Below, piece after piece: positions 1 to 7,364 of a stretch of 36,217 nt of DNA (the stretch's first letter is position 1; each line of letters opens with the position of its first letter). The position numbers and the translations under genes are program-made. The DNA is from Paenibacillus darwinianus (GTDB lineage Bacteria > Bacillota > Bacilli > Paenibacillales > Paenibacillaceae). Under the pieces are notes generated by a model. The model was not told the DNA's origin, made no database searches, and was given only the letters and a program-made list of their open reading frames with translations. The stretch is taken from positions 1 through 36,217 of the forward strand of contig NZ_KK082144.1 in the NCBI RefSeq assembly GCF_000598065.1. The letters are read 5' to 3'.

Positions 1-46
1 ACTGAAAATCCTCGTGTCGGCGGTTCGATTCCGTCCCGAGCCACCA
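1..46 (+). tRNA. tRNA-Phe (GAA), 3' part only
   Basis: The window opens inside a tRNA. The anticodon loop carries GAA at 4-6, followed by the variable region, a T-arm containing GGTTCGATTCC and an acceptor 3' strand ending in encoded CCA at 44-46. The 5' half lies outside the window. The bases seen match the usual Bacillales tRNA-Phe. It is the first of three clustered tRNAs. Confidence 0.9.
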
Positions 47-64
47 TTTGTTTTTAAGTACCGT

Positions 65-150
65 GGAGGGCTAGCGAAGTGGCCAAACGCAGCAGACTGT
101 AAATCTGTTCTCTTACGAGTTCGGTGGTTCGAATCCATCGCCCTCCACCA
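65..150 (+). tRNA. tRNA-Tyr (GTA)
   Basis: This is an 86-nt class II tRNA with a long variable arm. The acceptor strands GGAGGGC and CCCTCC pair, the anticodon GTA is at 99-101, the T-arm contains GGTTCGAATCC, and CCA is encoded at the 3' end. A long variable arm with GTA is diagnostic of bacterial tRNA-Tyr. Confidence 0.96.
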
Positions 151-158
151 GTTTTCTC

Positions 159-234
159 GAGCCATTAGCTCAGTTGGTAGAGCACCTGACTTTTAATCAG
201 GGTGTCGAAGGTTCGAGTCCTTCATGGCTCACCA
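159..234 (+). tRNA. tRNA-Lys (TTT)
   Basis: This is a 76-nt tRNA. The acceptor GAGCCAT pairs with ATGGCTC, the D-arm has AGCTCAGTTGGTAGAGC, the anticodon TTT is at 192-194, the T-arm has GGTTCGAGTCC, and CCA is encoded. It lies 8 nt after tRNA-Tyr, so the cluster is almost certainly co-transcribed and processed. Confidence 0.96.
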
Positions 235-250
235 CCCATAACGTCAATGA

Positions 251-277
251 ATCCGAGGCATAGGCCTCGGATTTTTG
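251..277 (+). terminator. Rho-independent terminator of the tRNA cluster
   Basis: A perfect 9-bp stem (251-259 with 264-272) closes a 4-nt loop and runs into a T-tract. It sits 17 nt after tRNA-Lys and ends the tRNA transcript. Confidence 0.9.
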
Positions 278-368
278 CTGTTTTTTCGCTTTTATTTCGC
301 GAAAGCGGAGAATGGAGAGGGCGTCCTTAGGGGCAAGCTAACGGCAAAAAAATGTCGGGTGATCAGAA

Positions 369-1316
369 TTGATACCTTTTATCGCAGCCGTTACCGCCTT
401 CGTCATTGTCTTCGCTTGCGTTCCACTGGTGAGACGAATCGCTGTCCGCTTCGGCTTCGTCGACAAGCCGAGCGCGCGGAAAATTCACGCCAGGCCGATT
501 CCGCTGCTCGGGGGCGCGGCCATTTATTTAGGCACTGTCATCGCGATGTTCATGTTCTCCGGCTTCACCCGATTGAGCGTTGCCATTATGATCGGCGGCT
601 TACTCATTGTCATTATCGGACTGCTGGACGATACGGCAAAGTCGAAGGGATATGATTTTCCGGTATGGCCGCGCGTGATCGTATATGTGTCCGCCGCGTT
701 CGTGTCGGTGCTTCTCGACATCAGGATGCTCGGCGTCACCGACCCCGGTCCCGGCGGAATGATCATGTTTCCAGTATGGGCGTCTGCGGCCGCGACGGTG
801 CTGTGGATTTTTGCGCTTACCAATATGGTGAATTTCATTGACGGGGTCGACGGGCTCGCTGCGGGAGTTGCAATGATCTCGTCATTGACGCTATTCGTCG
901 CGGCCATGATCAAAGGACAGTTCGAAACAGCGGTGCTGTCGATTATCGTACTGGGCGCCTGCACGGCATTTTTGACCTATAATTTTTACCCTGCGCGAAT
1001 ATTCATGGGGGATTCCGGTTCCGCATTCCTCGGCTTTACGCTCGCCGTCATATCGGTGAACGGAGCGTTCAAAAGCGCCACGCTGATATCGACGCTCATT
1101 CCGGTACTGGCGCTGGGCGTTCCGATCATGGACACGGTTATCGTCATGACGAGACGGTTTTTTGAAGGCAGGGGGCTCCATAAGGCGGATAATATGCACA
1201 CCCATCATGTGCTCATGAGGTGGGGGCTGACGCAAGTCCAGACCGTGTCGTTCTTATATTTGCTCGCAGTCGTTTTCTCGTTGCTGTCCATCGTGCTGCT
1301 GCTCGCCTGGGGATGA
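369..1316 (+). CDS. tagO: Undecaprenyl-phosphate GlcNAc-1-phosphate transferase (TagO/WecA type)
   Basis: This is a polytopic membrane enzyme of the MraY/WecA family (315 aa). The family moves a GlcNAc-1-phosphate unit from UDP-GlcNAc to undecaprenyl phosphate, the first membrane step of wall teichoic acid or other secondary wall polymers. Visible family motifs are the DD pair at 87-88, NFIDGVDGLAAG at 155-166, FMGDSG at 212-217 and the histidine loop HTHH at 277-280; about ten hydrophobic segments separate them. The start is a TTG with GGGTGAT 5 nt upstream. The HTHH loop favours GlcNAc over MurNAc-pentapeptide as substrate, so it is not MraY; the exact end polymer cannot be read from the sequence. 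Confidence 0.9.
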   Translation: MIPFIAAVTAFVIVFACVPLVRRIAVRFGFVDKPSARKIHARPIPLLGGAAIYLGTVIAMFMFSGFTRLSVAIMIGGLLIVIIGLLDDTAKSKGYDFPVWPRVIVYVSAAFVSVLLDIRMLGVTDPGPGGMIMFPVWASAAATVLWIFALTNMVNFIDGVDGLAAGVAMISSLTLFVAAMIKGQFETAVLSIIVLGACTAFLTYNFYPARIFMGDSGSAFLGFTLAVISVNGAFKSATLISTLIPVLALGVPIMDTVIVMTRRFFEGRGLHKADNMHTHHVLMRWGLTQVQTVSFLYLLAVVFSLLSIVLLLAWG

Positions 1317-1390
1317 GGCGCGCCGCCGTATATCGCTTGTCGTCACTATGATACAATTGGGACAAGCATGTCACGATGGGAGCTGCCGTT

Positions 1391-2518
1391 ATGAACGTAA
1401 TGACGCCATGGAAGACGCAATTGGAGCAGATACTTGAACTCCCGATCGATACGCGGACGCTTGCGGGAAGCGACTGGCGTGAAGACCTGGAGACGGCCGA
1501 TCAGCGGGATACGCAGCCGCAACCCGGACAGCAATTTACGCTGAAGGACGGCAGTGTAAGGTTCGTGGTTAGAGCGGATGTGAGACAAGTGGAATTTTTC
1601 GATGTGGAAAAAGGCGCGCTAACCGATAAGGAACGGCGTTTCGTAGCCTGGATGCTTGAGCAGTTGAAGCCCGGCGCGCAGCACGCACAATCGACGGGTT
1701 CGGAGGCGGAGCGCAAGCATAGAGCGCTCGGCGAGTGGATGCAGGCCCAGCTTGAGGAAGGCAAGACGAAGGTGATTATACCCGAGGAGCATAATCAAGG
1801 CGGGCGTTTGTATCAGGAGATGGTTCCGTTTCTGCTCGTCAGTGAGCAGGAGGCAAAGAGAACGGGGTCGGGATACCGTGAATTGGAAAAGCTGCTTAAG
1901 TCGTTTTTCGAGGAAGAGGTTGTGCTTATTCCGCTTCAAGACAAGGAGTGGCTGATTCTGGGTCCCGGCTCCCTGGTGCATGACGAGCGGGACGGCCGCG
2001 GGGACGACGAGGAAGAGTCGGTAGAGGAGCAGTTGACGGGCATTTGTCTCGGATTGCACGACATGCTTGCCAGCGAATGGATCGGAGAATGCCACGTGGC
2101 CGTCGGTCTTCCGATCCGCCCGAACGAATCGGCAGTCGAGACGACCTCGGTGCTGCGTGAAACGATTATGCTGGGGCGCAAATTTCATAGCGGCGGGAAC
2201 ATCCATTTGCCGTGGATGATCCACCTGGAGCGATTGCTTGGCAGCATACCCGAAGCGCAGCGGATTCATTATATGGAGCAGATGATGAGCCGTTCGGACG
2301 TGCTCTTCGAGCCGGAAATCGTGGGGACGCTGGAAACGTATTTCAATATGAACTGCAATGTGAGTGATACGGCGAAAAAGTTGTTCATTCACCGAAATAC
2401 GCTGCTGTACCGGCTCGACAAGCTGAAGCAGGACACGGGTCTCGATGTCAGGCTGTTCCGCGACGCGGTATTGGTCAAGCTCATATTGCTATTGTATAAA
2501 GTAACGAAAAGAAAGTAG
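1391..2518 (+). CDS. PucR/CdaR-type helix-turn-helix regulator
   Basis: A 375-aa soluble protein. Its last 60 residues form the PucR-type HTH: after a short helix comes NVSDTAKKLFIHRNTLLYRL (about 323-342), then the LDKLKQDTGLDVR pattern that is typical of the CdaR/PucR group. The N-terminal 300 residues match no domain I can name and are rich in charged residues. The chosen start has GGGAG 8 nt upstream; an in-frame ATG 15 nt earlier lacks a ribosome binding site. The gene lies 89 nt before msmX on the same strand, so it may regulate sugar transport, but this is inferred from position only. The ligand is unknown. Confidence 0.75.
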   Translation: MNVMTPWKTQLEQILELPIDTRTLAGSDWREDLETADQRDTQPQPGQQFTLKDGSVRFVVRADVRQVEFFDVEKGALTDKERRFVAWMLEQLKPGAQHAQSTGSEAERKHRALGEWMQAQLEEGKTKVIIPEEHNQGGRLYQEMVPFLLVSEQEAKRTGSGYRELEKLLKSFFEEEVVLIPLQDKEWLILGPGSLVHDERDGRGDDEEESVEEQLTGICLGLHDMLASEWIGECHVAVGLPIRPNESAVETTSVLRETIMLGRKFHSGGNIHLPWMIHLERLLGSIPEAQRIHYMEQMMSRSDVLFEPEIVGTLETYFNMNCNVSDTAKKLFIHRNTLLYRLDKLKQDTGLDVRLFRDAVLVKLILLLYKVTKRK

Positions 2519-2539
2519 TTTTTTTGTATGGTTTGTGTA

Positions 2540-2607
2540 TTTCCATAAACGAGTGCCTGGGATAAACTAGGCTTAGTTAGGAAATCACTCGTTTAGGGGG
2601 AAATATC
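2540..2607 (+). promoter_or_regulatory. msmX promoter/leader with nested inverted repeats
   Basis: A 10-bp perfect inverted repeat (TAAACGAGTG at 2546-2555, CACTCGTTTA at 2586-2595) frames the region just before the msmX ribosome binding site GGGGG. A weak sigma-A-like pair, TTTCCA at 2540-2545 and TAAACT at 2563-2568 with a 17-bp spacer, overlaps the left arm. Inside are smaller pairings: CCT 2556-2558 with AGG 2579-2581, and AACTA 2565-2569 with TAGTT 2574-2578. This could be an operator or a folded leader. Confidence 0.5.
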
Positions 2608-3729
2608 ATGGCAGGCGTACGTTTAGAGCATGTCTACAAAAAATATCCCGGATCCGACAACGCATCCGTAAAAGACGTTAATCTGGATATCAAGGACAAG
2701 GAATTCCTCGTTCTCGTCGGTCCTTCGGGCTGCGGTAAATCCACGACGCTCCGTATGATCGCCGGTCTGGAAGAAATTTCAGAGGGCAAGCTCTTTATCG
2801 GTGAACGCTTGGTCAATGACGTTGCCCCGAAAGACCGCGATATCGCAATGGTATTCCAATCCTACGCCTTGTACCCGCACATGAATGTGTACCAGAACAT
2901 GGCGTTCGGTCTGAAACTGCGTAAATTCAAGAAGGCGGACATCGATAAGCGCGTACGCGAAGCCGCCAAAATTCTCGATATCGAACACCTGCTCGAGCGT
3001 AAGCCGAAGGCGCTCTCCGGCGGTCAGCGCCAACGTGTAGCCCTGGGCCGCGCAATCGTCCGCGAACCGCAAGTGTTCCTGATGGACGAACCGCTCTCGA
3101 ACCTGGATGCGAAGCTTCGCGGCCAGATGCGCGCCGAGATTTCCAAGCTGGCGAAACGTCTTGAAACGACCGTTATCTACGTCACCCACGATCAGATCGA
3201 AGCAATGACCATGGGCGACCGGATCGTCGTTATGAAGGACGGCATTATCCAGCAAGCCGCTTCCCCGGAAGAGCTTTACAACCATCCGGTCAACATTTTC
3301 GTAGCAGGCTTTATCGGTTCGCCTTCGATGAACTTCATCAAGGGCTCTCTGACGGAGTCGGGGGGAGTCGTATCGTTCAAGACGGCAGGCGTGAGCGTTA
3401 CTCTGACCGAAGGCCGCGCGAAGATCGTGCGTGAGAAGGGCTATGTCGGCAAGGACGTCATCGTCGGCGTTCGTCCAGAAGACCTGCATGATGAGCCGGT
3501 ATTTCTTGAAGCTTCCCCTGGAAGCATCGTTACGGCGAACCCTGAGGTTGTGGAAAACCTCGGCCACGAGAAAAACATCTACTTGAACGGAATCGGTACG
3601 GAGACGGTTATTGCTCGTGTAGACGGCCGTTCGGATGTCAAAGAAGGCAGCAACATCAAGCTCGCGATCGATATGAATAAGATTCATATGTTCGATATCC
3701 AATCGGAGCTGAACATTTTCGAAAGCTGA
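2608..3729 (+). CDS. msmX: Sugar ABC transporter ATPase, MsmX/UgpC family
   Basis: This is a 373-aa cytoplasmic ATPase that energises carbohydrate ABC importers. All motifs are intact: Walker A GPSGCGKS at 38-45, Q-loop Gln84, signature LSGGQ at 136-140, Walker B VFLMDEP at 156-162 and the switch His194. The C-terminal 130 residues form the OB-type regulatory domain of the MalK/UgpC group (GVRPEDLH). There is no permease or binding-protein gene beside it. That fits the MsmX role known in Bacillus of serving several sugar importers encoded elsewhere. A strong terminator follows, so with the regulated-looking leader it is probably transcribed alone or with the upstream regulator. Confidence 0.93.
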   Translation: MAGVRLEHVYKKYPGSDNASVKDVNLDIKDKEFLVLVGPSGCGKSTTLRMIAGLEEISEGKLFIGERLVNDVAPKDRDIAMVFQSYALYPHMNVYQNMAFGLKLRKFKKADIDKRVREAAKILDIEHLLERKPKALSGGQRQRVALGRAIVREPQVFLMDEPLSNLDAKLRGQMRAEISKLAKRLETTVIYVTHDQIEAMTMGDRIVVMKDGIIQQAASPEELYNHPVNIFVAGFIGSPSMNFIKGSLTESGGVVSFKTAGVSVTLTEGRAKIVREKGYVGKDVIVGVRPEDLHDEPVFLEASPGSIVTANPEVVENLGHEKNIYLNGIGTETVIARVDGRSDVKEGSNIKLAIDMNKIHMFDIQSELNIFES

Positions 3730-3757
3730 TGCAAGCGCGCCCTGCGCGTCTGTCACG

Positions 3758-3788
3758 ACAACCGTCCCCGACCGGGGGCGGTTGTTTT
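3758..3788 (+). terminator. Terminator after msmX
   Basis: ACAACCG (3758-3764) pairs with CGGTTGT (3779-3785) and CCCC with GGGG inside it, giving a roughly 12-bp GC-rich stem with a short loop, then TTTT. It separates msmX from the hprK operon. Confidence 0.88.
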
Positions 3789-3808
3789 GGTTCTATATAA
3801 GCGCATCG

Positions 3809-3837
3809 TTGCTTTCCACGCATTATTTCGTTACGAT
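3809..3837 (+). promoter_or_regulatory. Probable sigma-A promoter of hprK-lgt-ppaX-yvoF
   Basis: TTGCTT (3809-3814) and TACGAT (3832-3837) are 17 bp apart, directly after the msmX terminator and about 70 bp before the hprK start. Confidence 0.45.
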
Positions 3838-3909
3838 GGAATCATTGAATTCATGACGAGAAATCCCAAGTGCCGGGTTTTCCGGTACGGACAACAAGGA
3901 GGCCACAAC

Positions 3910-4848
3910 GTGCCTAAGTCGGTTAAAGTATCCGATCTGGTCCGGCAGTTCCAATTGGAGATCATCGCCGGGGAAGACGGATTGAAGCGCGGTATCGCCG
4001 TAGACGATCTGTATCGTCCAGGTCTGGAGATGGCGGGATATTTCCACTATCATCCGACGGAACGGGTGCAAATTCTGGGGAAAACGGAGCTGGCCTTTCT
4101 GGAAACGCTCGACAGCGCCGAACGCAATGAGCGGATGTCGCGGTTATGCGACGACGAAACGCCGTGCGTTATCGTGACGCGCGGCTTGGACGTTCCGAAT
4201 GAGCTGATCGAGCAGGCGACGGCCAAAACGATACCGCTCCTTCGCAGCAATGCGGCGACTACCTATATGATCGGCCGGATTACAAACTTTCTGGAGTCGA
4301 GGCTTGCGCCGACGGCGACGATTCATGGCGTGCTGGTGGACGTTTACGGCATCGGCATGCTGATTACGGGCTCCAGCGGCATCGGCAAAAGCGAAACCGC
4401 GCTTGAGCTTGTGAAACGCGGTCATCGGCTGGTAGCGGATGATGCGGTGGAAATTAAGCAGACATCCGACGGACAGCTTCACGGCTCGGCGCCGGAATTG
4501 ATCCGGTATTTGCTCGAAATCCGCGGCCTTGGGATCATCAATGTCATGACGCTGTTCGGCGCGGGCGCAATTCGTACGCAAAAGCGGATCAGCGTCGTCA
4601 TCAAGCTGGAGAATTGGCAGCAGGAGAAGCAATACGACCGGCTCGGCCTTGACGAGGAATTGACCCGAATTATCGATACCGATATTCCGCTCGTTACCGT
4701 TCCCGTGCGACCGGGTCGTAACCTGGCGGTCATCATTGAGGTCGCTGCCATGAACTACCGCTTGAAACGGATGGGCTATAACGCGGCCCTGCAGTTCACC
4801 AACAAGCTCACCGAGACGATTTCGGAAGATATGGACGATTACGAATGA
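3910..4848 (+). CDS. hprK: HPr kinase/phosphorylase
   Basis: This 312-aa protein is the sensor enzyme of Gram-positive catabolite repression. It phosphorylates HPr on Ser46 when glycolytic intermediates and ATP are high, and reverses this by phosphorolysis when Pi is high. Visible are the P-loop GSSGIGKS at 154-161, His139 in the IHG motif, the acidic VADDAVE at 175-181 and the HprK signature [10 protein letters not shown] at 203-212. The GTG start has AAGGAGG 6 nt upstream and gives [11 protein letters not shown], the usual N-terminus; the frame is open further upstream but without a ribosome binding site. It heads the lgt-ppaX-yvoF gene order known from Bacillus. Its likely target, an HPr family protein, is at 22580. 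Confidence 0.97.
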   Translation: MPKSVKVSDLVRQFQLEIIAGEDGLKRGIAVDDLYRPGLEMAGYFHYHPTERVQILGKTELAFLETLDSAERNERMSRLCDDETPCVIVTRGLDVPNELIEQATAKTIPLLRSNAATTYMIGRITNFLESRLAPTATIHGVLVDVYGIGMLITGSSGIGKSETALELVKRGHRLVADDAVEIKQTSDGQLHGSAPELIRYLLEIRGLGIINVMTLFGAGAIRTQKRISVVIKLENWQQEKQYDRLGLDEELTRIIDTDIPLVTVPVRPGRNLAVIIEVAAMNYRLKRMGYNAALQFTNKLTETISEDMDDYE

Positions 4849-4871
4849 CGTTACGAGAGGATGTCTAGTCA

Positions 4872-5984
4872 ATGATAGGAATGAGAATCGACCCGGTCGC
4901 GTTTGCGTTCGGACCGCTGACGGTCAATTGGTATGGCATCATACTTGGCTTCGGCGCCTTTATCGGCCTTTTGCTGGCGATCAGGGAAGGTAAGAGGTTC
5001 GGCCTTAGCTCTGATTTTTTCATGGATATGCTGCTGTTTGGAGCGCCGTCCGCGATTATATCGGCACGAATCTATTATGTCGCGTTTCAATGGGATGCGT
5101 ATAAGGACAACCCCTGGCAGGTTTTTGCAATTTGGAATGGCGGCATCGCGATTTACGGCGCGCTGATCGGCGCCATTGTGTGCGGGATTATTTATTTCCG
5201 TGCAAAAGGCTATAACTTCTGGCGTGTCGCAGATCTTTGCGCACCGGGGCTTATCGCCGGCCAGCTCATCGGCCGCTGGGGCAATTTTGTGAATCAGGAA
5301 GCATACGGGGGCCCTGTTGAAGAGAGCTTTCTGCGCAATACGCTGCGTCTCCCCGACTGGATCGTCAATCAGATGAATGTCGAAGGCGTATTCCATCATC
5401 CAACCTTTCTTTATGAGTCGCTGTGGAACGTAGCGGGCCTTCTGCTGCTGTTTGTGCTTCGCCGCCAATCGTTCCTGCGGGCAGGTGAGCTGTTCATCTC
5501 CTATTTCATCTGGTATTCGATCGGACGCTTTTTCATTGAGGCGCTTCGCACGGACAGCCTGGCGTTTCAAGGTCCGGAATGGCTGGCCTCGCTGGTCAAT
5601 GGGTTATGGTCGCCGATGACGGCGGTGTTCGAGCAGGGTTATCTCGACCCGGCCTACGGCAATGTGCGGATTTCGCAGGTTCTGGCGCTGCTGTTGATTG
5701 TGGCCGGCATCGCGCTTATTATGATCCGGCGTGCGACCGGCGCGGCATCCGAGCGTTACAGCGATCCGATCATCAATCGGAAAACCGGCCTCCCCGCAGG
5801 TGTAACGCCGGAGCGGCTAACGACGTCGGCCGCCGGGGACGATACGATTCCGCTCATCATTCCATCGGTGGCCGAATCTGCGGTACCGTACGAAGCCGTT
5901 CGGGGAAGCGGCGGGCAGAAAGCGGCGAAGCTTGAGAAATCTCAACTTGAGGGCCAACGGAAAGGAAGCGGGCATGACGAATAA
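4872..5984 (+). CDS. lgt: Prolipoprotein diacylglyceryl transferase
   Basis: Lgt transfers diacylglycerol from phosphatidylglycerol to the lipobox cysteine of prelipoproteins in the membrane. The Lgt signature GRWGNFVNQEAYG is at 134-146 with the essential-type Arg135, and the second conserved arginine region SIGRFFIEALRTD is at 216-228. Seven hydrophobic segments are apparent, the last at about 267-286. The protein is 370 aa, longer than the usual 260-330, because of a hydrophilic C-terminal tail of about 80 residues rich in Ser, Thr, Gly and Lys. The gene lies 23 nt after hprK and overlaps ppaX by 11 nt. Confidence 0.95.
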   Translation: MIGMRIDPVAFAFGPLTVNWYGIILGFGAFIGLLLAIREGKRFGLSSDFFMDMLLFGAPSAIISARIYYVAFQWDAYKDNPWQVFAIWNGGIAIYGALIGAIVCGIIYFRAKGYNFWRVADLCAPGLIAGQLIGRWGNFVNQEAYGGPVEESFLRNTLRLPDWIVNQMNVEGVFHHPTFLYESLWNVAGLLLLFVLRRQSFLRAGELFISYFIWYSIGRFFIEALRTDSLAFQGPEWLASLVNGLWSPMTAVFEQGYLDPAYGNVRISQVLALLLIVAGIALIMIRRATGAASERYSDPIINRKTGLPAGVTPERLTTSAAGDDTIPLIIPSVAESAVPYEAVRGSGGQKAAKLEKSQLEGQRKGSGHDE

Positions 5985-6645
5985 AATCACAACGGTACTG
6001 TTCGATCTCGACGGCACGATCCTCGACACGAACGAGCTGATCATTCAATCGTTCCTTCACGCATTGCAGAATTATGTCCCGGCCGAGTTCGGGCGGGAGC
6101 ATATCATTCCGAGCATGGGCATGCCGTTAGTGTATCAAATGCAGCAGTTCTCCGGCCTGGAGGATGTGTCGCACATCGTAGCCGCCTACCGGGAGGTCAA
6201 TCTGAGGCTGCACGACGAGCTGGTTCGGGCATTTCCTTTTGTTCCCGAGGTGCTTGAAGAGCTGCATCGATCCGGCATCAAGCTTGGCGTCGTTACGACG
6301 AAAATGCGCTTGACGACCGAACGGGGTCTCCAATACGTAGGCATCGCGGATTTCATGTCGTCGGTCGTTACGATCGACGACGTGCAGCATCCGAAGCCGC
6401 ACCCCGAGCCGGTACAGATAGCGATGAAGGAGCTCGGCGCGAATCCTGCGGAAACGGTCATGGTCGGAGACAGCGTAGTCGATATTCAAGCCGCGAACGA
6501 AGCGGGCACGGTGTCCGTTGGCGTCGCCTGGTCGCTCAAAGGCGAAGATACGTTGCGCGAAGCGGGAGCGAAGCATATGATCCATGACATGCGCGAGTTG
6601 CTCGAGCTTGTTGGATTGGAGCGGGAGCCGCTTGAGAAACGTTGA
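5974..6645 (+). CDS. ppaX: Pyrophosphatase PpaX (HAD family)
   Basis: This is a 223-aa HAD hydrolase. In Bacillus, PpaX hydrolyses the pyrophosphate released when HprK dephosphorylates HPr-Ser-P. HAD motif I is DLDGTILDT at 11-19, the threonine of motif II lies in the VVTTKM stretch, the motif III lysine is in HPKPHPEP and motif IV is GDSVVDIQAA. The start ATG sits in the last 11 nt of lgt (AAGGAAG 6 nt upstream), suggesting translational coupling. The assignment over other HAD phosphatases rests on the hprK-lgt-ppaX-yvoF order. Confidence 0.9.
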   Translation: MTNKITTVLFDLDGTILDTNELIIQSFLHALQNYVPAEFGREHIIPSMGMPLVYQMQQFSGLEDVSHIVAAYREVNLRLHDELVRAFPFVPEVLEELHRSGIKLGVVTTKMRLTTERGLQYVGIADFMSSVVTIDDVQHPKPHPEPVQIAMKELGANPAETVMVGDSVVDIQAANEAGTVSVGVAWSLKGEDTLREAGAKHMIHDMRELLELVGLEREPLEKR

Positions 6646-7117
6646 ACGATATCCGGTCGAAGGACCGAACGCGCTTTGGCAAATGTACCGGACCGTCAGC
6701 CGTTTTAAGGCGGTTCGGAACTTCATTTTCATCCAGGCGGCCCGTTATTGTCCTTCCCTGCCGGTGAAAAATTGGATTTACCGCAATGTGTTGGGCATGA
6801 AAGTCGGCAGACGGACCGCGTTTGCGCTCATGGTGATGGTCGACGTTTTTTTCCCGGAGCGCATCGAGGTTGGCGACAATTCCATCATCGGCTATAATAC
6901 GACGATTCTGACGCACGAGTATTTAATTAAGGAGTATCGGCTGGGCTGGGTCAGAATCGGACACGGCGTGCTGATCGGCGCCAATACGACGATTCTGCCC
7001 GGCGTTACGATCGGTGACGGCGCAGTCGTCGCCGCAGGCTCGGTCGTTCACAAGGATGTGCAGGCAGGCGCGTTCGTGGGCGGAAATCCGCTTCGCGATC
7101 TGACAAACCGGACGTAA
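6632..7117 (+). CDS. yvoF: Hexapeptide-repeat acyltransferase, YvoF-like
   Basis: A 161-aa protein with a left-handed beta-helix acyltransferase core. From about residue 78 it shows the [I/V]-G-x-x hexapeptide pattern (IEVGDNSIIGYN, RIGHGVLIGANTTILPGVTIGDGAVVAAGSVV), as in acetyl- and other acyl-CoA transferases. The N-terminus (RNVERYPVEGPNALWQMYRT) resembles Bacillus YvoF. The TTG start overlaps the end of ppaX by 14 nt, with GGGAG close upstream; the frame continues upstream into ppaX but without a better start. The acyl donor and acceptor are unknown. It is the last gene of the hprK operon. Confidence 0.8.
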   Translation: MRNVERYPVEGPNALWQMYRTVSRFKAVRNFIFIQAARYCPSLPVKNWIYRNVLGMKVGRRTAFALMVMVDVFFPERIEVGDNSIIGYNTTILTHEYLIKEYRLGWVRIGHGVLIGANTTILPGVTIGDGAVVAAGSVVHKDVQAGAFVGGNPLRDLTNRT

Positions 7118-7240
7118 CACGCAACCCTGACCGGGCGCGTGTCGCCTGCGGCAGTGGTATGAAGCGCTGGTCTGGCGCTGGCCGCAATGCTTGCGGTCTT
7201 GTTCCTGAGAGATTCGAGACGGGAGAAATGATAAGAATGG
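7118..7240 (+). other. Non-coding stretch after yvoF with small hairpins
   Basis: No gene is seen. Two short hairpins precede the main terminator: AGCGC/GCGCT around 7173-7189, and CCGCAA (7182-7187) with TTGCGG (7191-7196). They lack strong T-tracts. The conserved T-box core is absent. Confidence 0.4.
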
Positions 7241-7275
7241 AGCGGTCTCGCCTTCCTTGACGAGACCGCTTTTTG
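7241..7275 (+). terminator. Terminator of the hprK-lgt-ppaX-yvoF operon
   Basis: AGCGGTCTCG (7241-7250) pairs perfectly with CGAGACCGCT (7261-7270) around a 10-nt loop and is followed by TTTT. It separates the hprK operon from the histidine genes. Confidence 0.9.
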
Positions 7276-7329
7276 CGTGATAAGATTACGTCTATCCACT
7301 TTATTTTGGCAGCATGGTAATATGGTAGC

Positions 7330-7347
7330 ACTTTAATATAATAAAGT
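7330..7347 (+). promoter_or_regulatory. hisZ -10 element inside a palindrome (candidate operator)
   Basis: A perfect TATAAT at 7337-7342 lies inside ACTTTA (7330-7335), a 6-nt centre, and TAAAGT (7342-7347). The matching -35 is poor (ATGGTA, 7314-7319). A start near 7349 leaves only about 15 nt of leader, so control is more likely by a DNA-binding repressor than by RNA. A TrpR-like HisR/YerC regulator is a possible binder (inference). Confidence 0.5.
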
Positions 7348-7364
7348 ACATGTAGGTGAATAGC

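Noticed and set aside
1347-1352. TATGAT as -10 of the PucR/CdaR-type regulator gene
   Set aside because: There is no acceptable -35 at 15-19 bp and the regulator may be read through from the upstream gene, so I did not list it as a feature.
7215-7250. Alternative antiterminator: CGAGAC (7215-7220) could pair with GTCTCG (7245-7250)
   Set aside because: Only six pairs compete with a 10-bp perfect terminator stem, and there is no promoter or gene arrangement that would make it an attenuator of hisZ.
7118-7364. Possible T-box riboswitch upstream of hisZ
   Set aside because: The conserved T-box core (GGTGGNACCGCG type) is absent, and the best promoter (TATAAT at 7337) lies downstream of the hairpin, leaving only a 15-nt leader.
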